Positions 12,421 through 22,820 of a stretch of DNA of 64,000 nucleotides are shown here, one piece after another. Numbering within the stretch: the stretch's first letter is position 1; each line of letters begins with the position of its first letter. Origin of the DNA: Dastarcus helophoroides (lineage: Eukaryota; Arthropoda; Insecta; Coleoptera; Bothrideridae); NCBI GenBank assembly GCA_028583605.1, contig CM053327.1:38628626-38692625 (forward strand), given 5' to 3'. The translations under genes and the position numbers were made by a program. The notes under the pieces were generated by a model, which was given only the letters and a program-made list of their open reading frames with translations, had not been told where the DNA came from and made no database searches.

Positions 12421-12899
12421 AATAGAATGCGACAGCATTTCCGACCTTCTTAAAATGTCAACTTATCTTGTAAATATATATAAATATACATTTACAATAG
12501 ATATAAACTTATCCAAAATCCCTCTTTTTAAAAATGTTGACCATCTTTCAAAATGTTGACTTTTTCTCAAAGTTTGGACCTTCTTAAAAAGTCAGTTTTG
12601 TTTGGAATTTGGAAAATTTCAAACTTTTAACATATTTCTACTATTTAAACATTTGTAACTTTTCTAAAATTTCAATTTGTTTTTTGAAAATTGCGGCTTT
12701 TTGTCAACAGTTCTATTTTTTTGCAAATGTTTATTTCTTAAAATTTGAACTTTTTCTAGAACCTTTGACCCTTATTTTAGACTTTAATTTGACTTCTGCA
12801 AAAACTTCAACTGTTGTGAAAGTTAGATATTTTGAAATTTTTGACTCTTCTGAATTTTGTGTTATAGTGTTAACGATCCCTTTCAAGATATTGATTTTG
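12421..12899. other. Degenerate AT-rich repeat DNA
   Basis: AT-rich sequence built from loose copies of words such as AAAATGTTGACTTT. Similar words resume at 15423, so this is the DNA into which the piggyBac element inserted. A 124-codon open frame here is low-complexity translation and is not called as a gene. Confidence 0.5.
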
Positions 12900-12903
12900 T
12901 TAA

Positions 12904-12919
12904 CCCTTCTTTGCATGAT
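12904..12919 (+). repeat. piggyBac left terminal inverted repeat
   Basis: Sequence CCCTTCTTTGCATGAT directly after target TTAA. It is a perfect complement of the right end. Confidence 0.94.
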
Positions 12920-13179
12920 GATGGAAATTTTAATCATAATATTTAGTCAACAAAAAAAGGTACTCAAAACCCTTGTACTGTAAATTTGTTATTGCTGGCA
13001 ACTTTTTAAGCGACTATAGCGTACAACAAAACGCAGTTGTCAAAAAATAGTAAACGTCACTGTCAATTACCAGGCTTAGAACTTGTCATTCCGCTGTTTG
13101 TTGTGACTGGAAGAAACAAGTGATATTTTAAATTGTTTTAAGGAAATAAACGGAGATATAAAATACAAGAAAAGTGAAC

Positions 13180-15202
13180 ATGAGTGGAAAAAAGGTTTGT
13201 TTTCATGTTTTTGTTATTTTATGTACAATTTATATCAAAACACTGTGAATACATTTCTCGAAACTATGTGATGGAAATTTACATCACTGTGCAGTAACTT
13301 CACTTGTAATGTATGGCAATTTTTTTTTTGTAAATGTTTATTTTATGTTGTTTTTTAGGGAAACTTAAATGAAAGAGATATTGAAGATTATCTTAGTAAG
13401 TTAGAAGGTGGTTGGCTCTCAGAAGATGGCCTTGATGACCAAGATTCCGATGATGAAAACCGCGATGCTGATGAAGTTATAAGAGTGTTGCAGGAGGAGA
13501 ACGATGATGATGATGATGATGTGCATGAAACTGCTGACATTGATCCTCCTCTTGCAGAACCAGAAGATCAAGAATCCTCTCACCCATCAACATCATCCAA
13601 TTTGCAGTCTTCATCCAGTTTTCCATTTGACAAAAGAAGCTTGATTTGGAAAAAAAGGAATCTGGTGTATGATACAGATAAAATTACTTTCTTGGGGAGT
13701 TCTACTGCTTCAGGCGGTCTATCACACCTAGAAACTTCATATCAATGTTTTAACCATTTTATTACTGAAGATTTTATCAAAACATTAGTAGAGGAGACAA
13801 ATTTATATATAATACAGAGTAATTCTAGTTCATCTATAACATTTACAGAATATGATTTGTATGAGTTCTTTGGTATATTATTATACATGTCAGTAATCAA
13901 ATTTCCTAGCACAAGATCATACTGGTCGCCCAAGCCCAAGCCCATTTCTTCAACAATGCCACTAAACAAGTTCGAGAAAATAAAGTTATCATTACATTTT
14001 AATAACAATGATCTTCACAAACCTATAGGTCATCCAGAACATGACAGGCTTTATAAAATCCGCCCTGTTATCAAGCATCTCAATGAGAGGTTTGCCACAG
14101 TGCCAATGAATCAAAGACTTTCTGTGGATGAACAGATGTGTTCTACCAAAATAGGGCATTTTTTAAAACAGTATCTGCCTAAGAAGCCCTATAAATGGGG
14201 CTTCAAATTGTATGTTTTCTGTGATTTGATGGGATATGCCCACAAGTTTGAGGTATATTCTGGACAAGAGAATACAGAGAAACTCCCAGATGAACCAGAT
14301 CTTGGTGCAACAGGAAATGTTGTAGTTCGTTTGCTTCGAGGAGTGGCAAGAAACCAAAACCACATCATATACTTTGATAATTTTTATACCTCTTTGCCAT
14401 TGGTAGTTTTTTTAGCTAAATCAGGAATTCACACAGTGGGAACTGTGCAACAAAACAGGATACCAAATAATAAACTTCCAGAGGAGAAAAATTTCATGAA
14501 AAAATCTGTGCCCAGAGGTAGTTTTGAGGAAAGAGTGTCTGTGCATGATGGTATAGATTTGAGTTGTGTGGCTTGGAAAGATAATAAGATAGTAACCCTG
14601 TTATCTTCTTATTCTGGAGCATTGCCTGTAACTAAAGTCAATAGATTTGACAGGACAACAAAAAAAATTGATATTACTTGCCCGTTTATTGTCCAAGAGT
14701 ACAATAAACATATGGGAGGAGTAGATCTCATGGATAGCTTTTTGGGCAGAAATCATATAAAAATGAGGTCTAAAAAGTGATATTTGCGTATTTTTTTCAT
14801 CTATTTGATCTAGCTATTATAAACTCTTGGATTATTTATAAAAAAAATGCTCAAGAAAGAGGTGAACCTAAAAAGAGTCTGCTTACAATGGGCCAATTCA
14901 GAAATGAATTCGCTTTTGTGCTATGTAACAGAGGAACCACCAAAGAAGCTAAAAGAGGGCGTCCTAGTACCAGTTTACTAAAAGAAGAACTACAATAAAA
15001 AAAAAGAAAAGGTTCTCCAGCTCCACCACCTCCAAAAGACATAAGAAAAGATGGTGCTGAACATTGGCCAAAAGTAGGTGGGTCACTCCGGTGCAAATTT
15101 CCCAAATGTAAAGGCTATTCCACAATTTCGTGTATTAAATGTGGCGTCAATTTGTGCTTAAATAAAAATAATAATTGTTTTTTAAATTATCATAAAGAAT
15201 AA
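13180..15202 (+). pseudogene. piggyBac transposase, broken at the C-terminus
   Basis: DDE-type transposase that would cut and paste the element at TTAA sites in the nucleus. The likely start is ATG 13180 with a five-codon first exon (13180-13194), a GT...AG intron (13195-13358) and a second exon from 13359 in frame with the main open frame. The N-terminus is acidic. All three expected catalytic aspartates are visible: SVDEQM (codon at 14127), FDNFYTS (14376) and MGGVDLMD (14724). Lesions follow. A TGA at 14778 stands where the family has Trp. One base is missing in the T-run at 14791-14797. A TAA lies at 14996. After these, the Cys-rich C-terminal domain (C-x4-C, C-x2-C, then C, C, H) is still readable to the TAA at 15200-15202. 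Total coding length would be about 620 residues, close to the family norm. Confidence 0.92.
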
Positions 15203-15402
15203 AGAAGATTGAGTAAACAATATTTTTTTTATTTATTTAGTACTGAGCTAAATATGAGACAATGCATGATGATGTAAATTTCCATCATATTGTTTTTTAC
15301 ATAATACATATTTTTATTTACACTAGGATTTTTTTAAATATTTTTCCTTTAATCTAGAGCATTAATTACATCACGCTGATTTATTTTAAAAAAATTTAAA
15401 AA

Positions 15403-15418
15403 ATCATGCAAAGAAGGG
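15403..15418 (-). repeat. piggyBac right terminal inverted repeat
   Basis: ATCATGCAAAGAAGGG directly before target TTAA, the exact complement of the left end. Confidence 0.94.
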
Positions 15419-15422
15419 TTAA

Positions 15423-17480
15423 AAATGTTGACTTTCTTTGAAAATTTTGTCTTTCTTTGAAAATTACGACCTTTTCTCTCATTCTTTTCGTTTCTATCTA
15501 TCGTATTTTTAGACGTTATTTTGCTGCATAATTATTTTGTAGACATTAATATGAAAATAATTACATCCATGTTACACTTTTCATGTTTTTCATCAATGAA
15601 GCTTATATATATTTGCATGTTTTCACCTTTCAAGCATATTTTGTGCCTAAACAATGTTTTATTTCTCTCGATTGCAATCAGTATCTATGATATAGACAGT
15701 TGTGCCACCATTATCGTGTTATCTACTGATGTCTTACGATCACGAACAATGCATTCGCTTTTTGAGTAAATGACACGAAGGCAACTGAGACCGAGACATT
15801 TTTTAGACGTCGCTGACGCTCGTGAGCTTTCACCTCAGAAACCCATTATTTCAGCCTAACTTAAAATTTGTATTACGTAAGATTGTGCGCAAATAAAACG
15901 TTTGTAGCAAAGATTCATTATGAGCGTGGAAGGTTTTAAATCGTATTAAGTGAACAAAAGCGAGGACCCTATTCGATTAAACGCGCAGAGATTCGGAGCA
16001 GATGAGAAAGTTTGTGTATAAGTTGCCTGAAATTCAGCAACCGCCGCAATATCCCACCATTATCTCCGTATGCCGAAAACCGTGGATCGCTTCTCAATGG
16101 CTGCCGAATAATCTGCTATTACCAGAGAGATTTAGCCTTTTATCAATATTTACAAGTCTTTAGACGAAGTTCTCATCACAAAGTACCTTACAAAGTGTTG
16201 CGTCGCTTGCCACCGCAAATAGAATTCTAACATAACGCTGAAGTACCCATAAGGATGATAAGCAAATTTGTACAAAATTCTGACATCTGAAGTTAAAATT
16301 TCATTAAAAACAAGTGAAGGATACGAATTCGTAGTATAAATTTTAAAGGCGAAAGTGCGTTTGTCTGCCAGTTTGTCCGCTTTCCATAGTTCATAGTTTT
16401 TATTGTTCTACTAAAGTGATTTTGAAGACAATTGGTATAGACCTATCTTAAAAAGGTGTACTGTGAGTAAGACAGGTTTTATTTCGAAAAACTCTTCCGG
16501 ATGCTATTAAACTAATATTAGATATAGGAAAAATAAATGACCCTTTCCCATTTTCTATGCTATCAATCTGATAGCTATCAATCTGTTAGCCTATCATTAG
16601 GCAACGCTAAGGATGTTATCTAACGATAGGCGCAGCATTACCCTATGTATCTAATTAGCTCAATATAACTGTTTCACGAATTTGAACAAAACATCATTCT
16701 GCAATCTGCACAAATTCTTTACAATTGCTGATATCTGACTAATTTAAATGTATTACCTTTATTTCTATTATTATTATAAATCGAAAAGTGTGTTTTATCG
16801 CCTTATCGCTATCTTACATCAATCTGTATACTTTTCTTACATTTTGTAGGGGCCGTTATTGACCCTGTTACCTAGATTTAAAATCTTTTGTAACTTCCAC
16901 AAGTTTGTTCGAGTCTCAGTCGGCCTTTACAGCCAGGTTCAACATCTAACCTACACTCATTCCTTCCAAATCTTCTGGTTTTAATGTCCTTTGCCTCCTA
17001 AATTCTATTTATATCTGGCAAGGTTTAAACAAGCATATATAATGCGTAAACTTGTTTCCTTTTCAATCGAACACAGTCGACATCAGTCGCTTGTTCATAA
17101 GTTGACCAGGTGTCCTTTAAAGTTTCCCTGGCCAACCTAATGCTTTGTTTAGTCTTCCTTTATTTATTGCAATAAGTACTTCAGCCCTTGATTGCAAGGG
17201 TTTATCCATCTGCAGTCTTGCTCGTGAGCAGTTAATTATGTTCTTCGAATGGTTCAAGTGAGCCCGTTCTGTATATTTAAACACGACAAATTAAAATATT
17301 AAGGCGGTAAAATTCATTTGTCAATTTAACCAATTTAGAGCGATGGTTATAAATTTTTTGGTTACAGTTGTTGCTCAATAAAAAACTCTTCAGTAGACGC
17401 ATAACACCTATTACTTTTCCTTGGACACCAGCGTTGCGGGACAAAGTTTGATAAAGCCTGTCGTAGACAATGCAAATTAA
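15423..17480. other. Single-copy DNA, no gene recognised
   Basis: AT-rich DNA with no recognised protein, RNA gene or TE end. A short direct repeat around GCTATCAATCTG lies at 16559-16590. Open frames of 60-80 codons (for example 15521-15769 and 16012-16230) have no recognisable domain. Confidence 0.4.
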
Positions 17481-18120
17481 ACTTAAGGGGCCGCGATAAT
17501 GTCATGATTTCTGCGAGCAATCACGCCCCAAGAAGTTTGCGTACTCCGGCGAAAGCCACAAGGAGCCCTCTGACGATAATGTGGGGTGTTATCCGAAATC
17601 CCTAAATACGAGAAAGTTAAAAACAAATTTTATATTCAAGGGGCCAACTCGCGACTTGCAACTTTTATAACTACATTAAATCCGCCGCGTATTCCACAAG
17701 TTCTACAACATCTGCATGGGTAAGTATCGGGGGCTTTTGAAGACTCTACCGGCTGAATATATAAAGGGCTTTCTGTTGCCGAATATTTCTCGAGGACGTT
17801 GACGGACGGCGGCGGGATGGAACGGAAGTTTATGAAAGAAATACAGAAAAGGTTACGGTGTTATTAGTGCGGAAAAGGTCTATTGAGCGAACAATATTTT
17901 CCGTGTTCTTTGTTCGTCGATGAAACGGGAAACCTGTCATAATTAGAGGACCTACTCTTAAGTGAACCTCTTTGAACGCGAAAATTGACATTAAGGGGTA
18001 AAGGAAACTCTGATGCGATTAGAGTCGAAACAAATTCCCAGGTAAGCGATCCGGCTCTGTCTTTGCCGATAAATTTCCGTCTCGCTTAGGGAATGATATC
18101 GGTTTTATGTTCAAACATAA
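17481..18120. promoter_or_regulatory. GC-richer single-copy island, candidate regulatory DNA
   Basis: Non-repetitive DNA with GC-rich words (GGGGCCGCGATAATG, GACGGACGGCGGCGGG) between AT-rich flanks. It resembles the islands at 7.6, 31.0 and 33.0 kb in composition, including CGAGGACG/CTCGAG-type words. No coding frame is convincing. Function is inferred from composition only. Confidence 0.22.
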
Positions 18121-18354
18121 AGTAATCGCGAGCATTTAAACTCAATTTGTCATTGTTTATTAGTGAAAAACCACGAATGGAATTAGTAGGTTGCTTCTTT
18201 GAAATTAAGGATGAAATACTCGAGTCTAAAGAAATTTTAATTGTCTGTTAAGTTTCCCGCCAATCTTGAATTAATCGCAATAACTTGTTCTCTTTGAATG
18301 GAGTTTTAAGGCATCTGCACGAAAAATTAATATACATTGTAATAAAATTAAAAA

Positions 18355-18545
18355 TGTGTGATCAGCGATTGGGAGTCGAACCTCGGACCGTCACGTTGCG
18401 GGCAGACTTCCTAACCATAGAGCCACCACTACTTTTAACCCTACTCATTTACTTCCCATACCGTACTCTTGGTATCTGCTACAGTTCGGTCATTCAAAAC
18501 ATCTGGGCTGTCAACTGTCATAATCCGACATCTCGATAAACATAA
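18355..18545 (-). mobile_element. tRNA-derived SINE-like copy
   Basis: On the minus strand the sequence reads TGGCTCTATGGTTAGGA (box A-like, near 18425) and then GGTTCGACTCC (a perfect box B match, 18372-18382), spaced as in RNA polymerase III promoters of tRNA-derived SINEs. The plus-strand sequence beyond 18430 (ACTTCCCATACCGTAC...TATCTGCTAC) recurs beside the next copy at 18720-18770, so the homology is wider than the tRNA head. A functional tRNA is unlikely because no acceptor stem closes. Confidence 0.55.
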
Positions 18546-18609
18546 TACATAAATATAAGTGCTATGCTGACAGCGGAATACCTAATACCACTTTTGAAAT
18601 TGTTGTAGA

Positions 18610-18780
18610 GTTAAAAATGAGTGATGAGCGAATAAGAGTCGAATTCCGGACCTTTACGTCACAGGCCGACTTCCTAACCACGCAGTCATCGCCAACACTA
18701 CTCTCAACTCTACTTTATCGCTTTACCCGTACCCGTACCCGTACCCGTACCCGTACCGTCAATATCTGCTACAACATGGT
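18610..18780 (-). mobile_element. Second tRNA-like SINE copy, same orientation
   Basis: Minus-strand sequence resembling the copy at 18355: GTGGTTAGGAAGTC, then a degraded box B (GGAATTCGACTC) near 18636-18647. The plus-strand side carries a TACCCG hexamer expansion and then TACCGTC-ATATCTGCTAC, matching the equivalent part of the first copy. Confidence 0.5.
18724..18758. repeat. (TACCCG)5 microsatellite
   Basis: Five perfect TACCCG units followed by a partial one. It lies inside the second SINE-like copy, where the first copy has only a single CATACCGTAC, so the expansion arose within the element. Confidence 0.9.
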
Positions 18781-18932
18781 AAATAGTTTCTTTTGTTCTG
18801 AATCTTATTTATTTCTGTGTTATTGGCAAAGGCGCCGAAGACACACTTCAATATAGGATACGATGTGGCATTAAAGTCGAAATCTTGATACTGCGCGCAT
18901 TTAAAGGAATGTACGGAACGAAAATGAATGAA

Positions 18933-19025
18933 AATTTGGTGGCTCTGTAGTTAGCTGACTACGTGGGAAGTCCCGGGTTCAAATTTCGGTCGCGCTGATG
19001 AATTATTTTTACTTTTTCTACAGCT
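18933..19025 (+). mobile_element. Third tRNA-like SINE head, opposite orientation
   Basis: Plus-strand sequence GGTGGCTCTGTAGTTAG (box A-like, 18938-18954) and GGTTCAAATTTCG (box B-like, near 18976-18988). The head resembles the minus-strand copies upstream. It continues into an AT-rich tail with ACTTTTTCTACAG. Box B departs from consensus in its last bases. Confidence 0.48.
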
Positions 19026-19096
19026 GTCTTTAATTTAATTTTCCTTGTACTTAAGGAACTATCTACGATTGCGGACAAAACATCGATGTTTGATAC

Positions 19097-19467
19097 TGTA
19101 ACGCAATGTAAATAGATGAAATAGGATTTAGAATGGAATTGTAGAATTTAGTAAACAAAAAAAGTTTCTAGAAGGTTCTGATAAGGGGAAAGCGGCCGCG
19201 ATAATAAAACAAACGCCAGATAAACGTTCCAGTAATTTCGGCACTTGATAAGCCTTATCTGCCTAAAGTTCTGGAAGCCGGGGGTCAAAACTCTAAAAGG
19301 CGGTCAGCTTTCCCTCGAGTCAGTCAGTTAGAATCAATGTAATTATTGGGTTAGCAATTAGTAAATGAGTAGTGAGTTACTGTTCAGTTGAAGTGTGCCA
19401 AGTTAATTTGGTAATAAAGTGGTGTAATTCACACGTGTAATCAATCGAACCGATAACGCACGTAACA
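19097..19467 (+). mobile_element. Solo LTR of a TG...CA retrotransposon (copy 1)
   Basis: A 371-bp unit starting TGTAACGCAATG and ending CACGTAACA, flanked by the 4-bp target duplication ATAC (19093-19096 and 19468-19471). It has the order expected of an LTR: an A/T-rich promoter-like box CTCTAAAAGG (19291-19300), then AATAAA (19413-19418). No internal gag-pol lies next to it, so it is a solo LTR left by recombination between two LTRs. Two relatives lie at 31639 and 38321. A 4-bp duplication suits Ty3/gypsy, but BEL/Pao is not excluded. Confidence 0.82.
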
Positions 19468-19471
19468 ATAC

Positions 19472-20117
19472 AGTGCAAGTGTAATGGCTTAGAAAGAGAA
19501 ACAAACTACAATAAGACAAGATCAATTAACAAATAACATAGTCACCAATCAATCATATATTTAATCTACTGATTAGTTTCAACAATTACATAAAAAAACC
19601 TTTACTTTAATCATCTGCGAAGCATTGATACGCTCAATAGATTATCATTACCTTTTTTTGCCATCGAGCAGAATTAATTCATCCAGGACAATTATACCAC
19701 TATCGGGTATCACCGAGGAAGATTAATAATCTGATATTCGAGCTATTATGTGCATGCATGGTAATTAAAAATTGCAATTAAATGTCCTACGGACCTAATG
19801 CCTATTATCTGACCGTTCGCAGCTATTCGGTTTCCAATTTTAACGTTTAAAACCTAAAAATACTACCACAGCTTCACGCAGCTCGTCCAAATTATTATTT
19901 TGGATGTCGCTAAAAGAGTGACATTAACTGAAACTGACAGATTGTGATCCGCTGATGTTCGATTATGTTAAAGTACGAATTGTAGTGTTACGATTGAATT
20001 GGGTGAAATATACATTGAAATTCTCTAGAATAATTTAGTTTTAAAGCAAAGTCATCGAGAAATACATTTTTAATAGATCTGATGCTTTGACGTACGTTAT
20101 CAGCAGTCGTCATTGTA
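19472..20117. other. AT-rich single-copy DNA, no feature seen
   Basis: No repeats, RNA genes or coding similarity recognised between the solo LTR and the 134-bp satellite. Confidence 0.4.
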
Positions 20118-20341
20118 AAATTCTAAATAAGAACCCGTCCAGCTATTCTAATAATTCGTAGAATGGCTTGATTGCTTCTAAACCACAAATAACGTCGTAT
20201 TTTACTACTTGTTAGTAGAATAGTAAGGCTGGTTCTGCGCCAAAAATTACTAAATTTTAAATTAACACCCGTCCAGCTATTCTACTGATTTATAAAATGG
20301 TTTAATTGCTTCCAAACCACAAACTTCTTGTTACTTTATTA

Positions 20342-20916
20342 GGTTTGTTCCAACCGAACATCAAACTAGTTTGCAACCGTCCGGCGCATGTGCATTTAAA
20401 ATTTACCGTTCCAACCAAGAGCAAACTCCAACCCAACTGGCAGTCCTGTGTTCCAACAGTGCTCTGACTATTTTGTGAATTGATTTGTGATCAATCAGAA
20501 CAGTCAGCAGCCGAAAGCTTGTACTGGCAGTTGGGAACATGCGCAATAAGTAATCGATAAGTGGTATCTAATTTCTCAGCTGTTATTTGTCAATACGATT
20601 GTCAAATGTTTTGATCTTGCCGGAGCAAATGTAAATTGTGTTGTTAAGTTCTAAATTCTATTTTTCATCCACTATATTTGCTCAAAAATAACAAAAATGA
20701 ATTTCGTAGAGGGATTCATATGTGATGAAGATTCTTTTTCATCGCTTTCAATTGAGACAGACGGCGAAGACCAGAGATTTTCCAAGAAGTCCCAAAGTGC
20801 GTTCCAACGTGTACAATCCCAAACCAGTCAGAGTATAATACGGAATGCACGCATGCGTACGAACTAGTTCATAAATTAGTCGGAAACTAATCAGAAATGT
20901 TCGGTTGGAACAAACC
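20342..20916 (+). mobile_element. Miniature inverted-repeat transposon, Harbinger-like
   Basis: A 575-bp insertion in a satellite monomer with perfect 20-bp terminal inverted repeats, GGTTTGTTCCAACCGAACAT and its complement. It is bordered by TATTA on both sides (20337-20341 and 20917-20921). Removing the element plus one TATTA restores the satellite. Base composition differs from the host array. It carries one small reading frame but no transposase. Assignment to PIF/Harbinger rests on the G-starting repeats and short AT-only target. Their usual duplication is 3 bp, so the class is tentative. Confidence 0.8.
20697..20867 (+). CDS. Small acidic reading frame inside the miniature element
   Basis: A 56-codon frame with ATG in good context after AACAAAA. 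The product would start MNFVEGFICDEDSFSSL and is acidic and serine-rich at first, then basic (NARMRTN at the end). I do not recognise it. It may be the 5' remnant of a gene of the autonomous parent element, kept because the internal deletion fell downstream. Codons look protein-like compared with the AT-rich surroundings. Whether it is expressed is unknown. Confidence 0.3.
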   Translation: MNFVEGFICDEDSFSSLSIETDGEDQRFSKKSQSAFQRVQSQTSQSIIRNARMRTN

Positions 20917-21726
20917 TATTACTTATTAGTAGAATAGTAAGGCTGGTTCTGCGCCAAAAATTACTAACTTCCAAATCAAAACCTGTTCAGCTATTCTACT
21001 GATTTGTAAAATAATTGAGTTGCTTCTAAACCACAAATTTTGTCGTACTTTACTACTTGTTAGTAGAATAGTAAGGCTGGTTCCGCGCCAAAAATGACTA
21101 AATTCCAAACTAACTTGTCCAGCTATTTTACTGATTTGTAAAATAGTTATGTTGCTTCTAAACCACAAATTACTTGGTACTTTATTACTTGTTAGTAGAA
21201 TAGTAAGGCTGATTCTACCCCAAAAATTACTAAATTTTAAATAAGAACCTGTCCAGCTATTCTACTGTTTTGTAAAATAGTTGGGTTGCTTTTAAGCCAC
21301 AAATTAAATCGTACTTTACTACTTGTTAGTAGAATAGTGGGGCTGATTCTGCATCATAAATTACTAAATTTCAAATTAGAACCTGTTCAACTATTCTACT
21401 GTTTTTTAAAATGGTTGAGTTGCTTCTTAATCACAATAGTACTGTCGTACTTTACCACTTGTTAGTAGATAGGTAAGGCTAATTCTGCGCCCAAAATAAC
21501 TAAATGTTAAAGAAAAATCCGTCCAGCTATTTTACTGATTTGTAGAATGGTTTGGCTGCTTTTAAATTACAAATTATTTTGTACTTTACTACTTTTTAGT
21601 AGAATAGTGAGGCTGGTTCTGCGCCAAAAATTATTAAATTCTAAACTAGAACCCGTTTAGCTATTTTACTGATTTGTAGAATGGTTGGGCTGCTTTTTAA
21701 CCACAAATTTGTTAATACTTTGTTAC

Positions 21727-22820
21727 GGTTTAAATTTCCGTTAGAAATAGTGCTTGTGGCTAGGCCACCAAACATACATTGGTTGGCTTAATAAGTGCTG
21801 GCATATCTTCTGTCAGTCTTGGTGTGGGGGAAATCGGCCATCTTCTTCTTGTCGTTTACTTGGGTGTTATCCTTCTCAAGGTGAGGTTACAGCATTTTCC
21901 AAGTGCATCTTGGTTGTTTTTTCTGTAAGGGATTTACTGTAACCCATCTTCGGACCGTCTGGGGTAATTGTATTTCATGGTGTTACTGAGTTAGGACGAA
22001 AACCTCAGATGGTTCCGGTTTTTCGGGAATAAGCAGGAAGGTGCTTCCCAAGCACGCGGCAGTGCCGACTAATAACCAAGGCTCTTTTTCGGTTGAAATC
22101 CTTGTCGGATTCATTTTTAAATCCTGGTCATCGGAAACTTTGGATGCATCTCTGATCTGCAAATCAGGACCTGTAACGAGACACGAGGAGGTCCAAAGGA
22201 GTGGTCATTGTCTCGTGGAAACCTTCAAGTGTGAGCTTTGAGGACTTCGGCGAAGAGAGTTCGTGTAAATCGAGTCAATAGCTGCACGAAATACCAGCAT
22301 TCGACCTGGGACCCTTCACGACGATCACTTAAGTACCGCATCTTTATATTTTTATTTGGGGATTGCCCGAACCATGTCAATTATTTGGAGTGTAACCCAA
22401 AGTATAATTCAGTTTGAAATTTTACCTACAGCCCCTTTTCGTTTGCTTACGTAGCTTGTTCTGGTGGGCTTGGGTCCAAACAGTCTTAATTTTGTGTGTG
22501 TGATTTTCAAATTTTAGTTATTCATTAATTTTTCCTCTGCCCTTGTTGCTAAAATGTCACAGGAACTAAATATTTATGTCCATGAATAAAGTATTTTAAA
22601 TATATATTAAAGGTAACGCTTACCAACTTTTGTCAACAGCTGTACGGAACAAAGTGCGCACTTTCTTTTAAATAAATAGTGTCAGTACTCTAAGACCAGA
22701 ATAAGAAAGTTTGTGAAAGATACACGTACCTTGAGTGCGTATATTGTCAAGTGTTAAATACCGTGCAGTACATTAGAACTTATCCTGCCTTTGAAATATC
22801 TTGTTTTATTGCTTCTAAGA
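21727..22820. mobile_element. Unclassified ~1.1-kb insertion in the satellite
   Basis: Satellite monomers stop near TTTGTTAC (21726) and resume near TGTAAAATAGTTGAG (about 22831). The sequence between is GC-richer and unrelated to the satellite. It includes interrupted open frames (for example 21754-21942 and 22041-22241), a late AATAAA near 22586 and AT-rich DNA after that. I found no clear terminal repeats or target duplication. A 3' fragment of a retrotransposon is one possibility, but no motif supports a class. Confidence 0.45.

Larger units (their letters stand above)
12904..15418 (+). mobile_element. piggyBac-like DNA transposon, near complete
   Basis: A 2515-bp element flanked on both sides by TTAA (12900-12903 and 15419-15422), the target site of the piggyBac superfamily. 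Its ends are perfect 16-bp inverted repeats, CCCTTCTTTGCATGAT at 12904-12919 and its complement at 15403-15418. An inner inverted pair, GATGGAAATTTACATC (13270-13285) and its complement (15271-15286), gives the subterminal repeats that piggyBac transposases often need. The interior holds one transposase reading frame in plus orientation with three disabling lesions near its C-terminus. The perfect ends suggest a fairly recent insertion that could still be moved by a functional enzyme encoded elsewhere. Confidence 0.95.

Noticed and set aside
12609..12983. 124-codon plus-strand frame
   Set aside because: It spans the piggyBac left boundary and reads low-complexity FL/IL-rich translation of AT-rich DNA.
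13485..14780. Treating 13485 as the piggyBac start and 14780 as its true end
   Set aside because: The codon at 13485 is GTG and the frame is open upstream to the splice acceptor. The family's C-terminal Cys-rich domain is still readable to 15202, so 14778-14780 is a premature stop.
18355..18450. Functional tRNA gene on the minus strand
   Set aside because: Box B is good, but no acceptor or anticodon stem closes and related copies lie nearby, so a SINE head fits better.
18724..18758. TACCCG array as telomeric repeat
   Set aside because: It does not match TTAGG or TTAGGG and sits within a SINE-like copy, with only five units.
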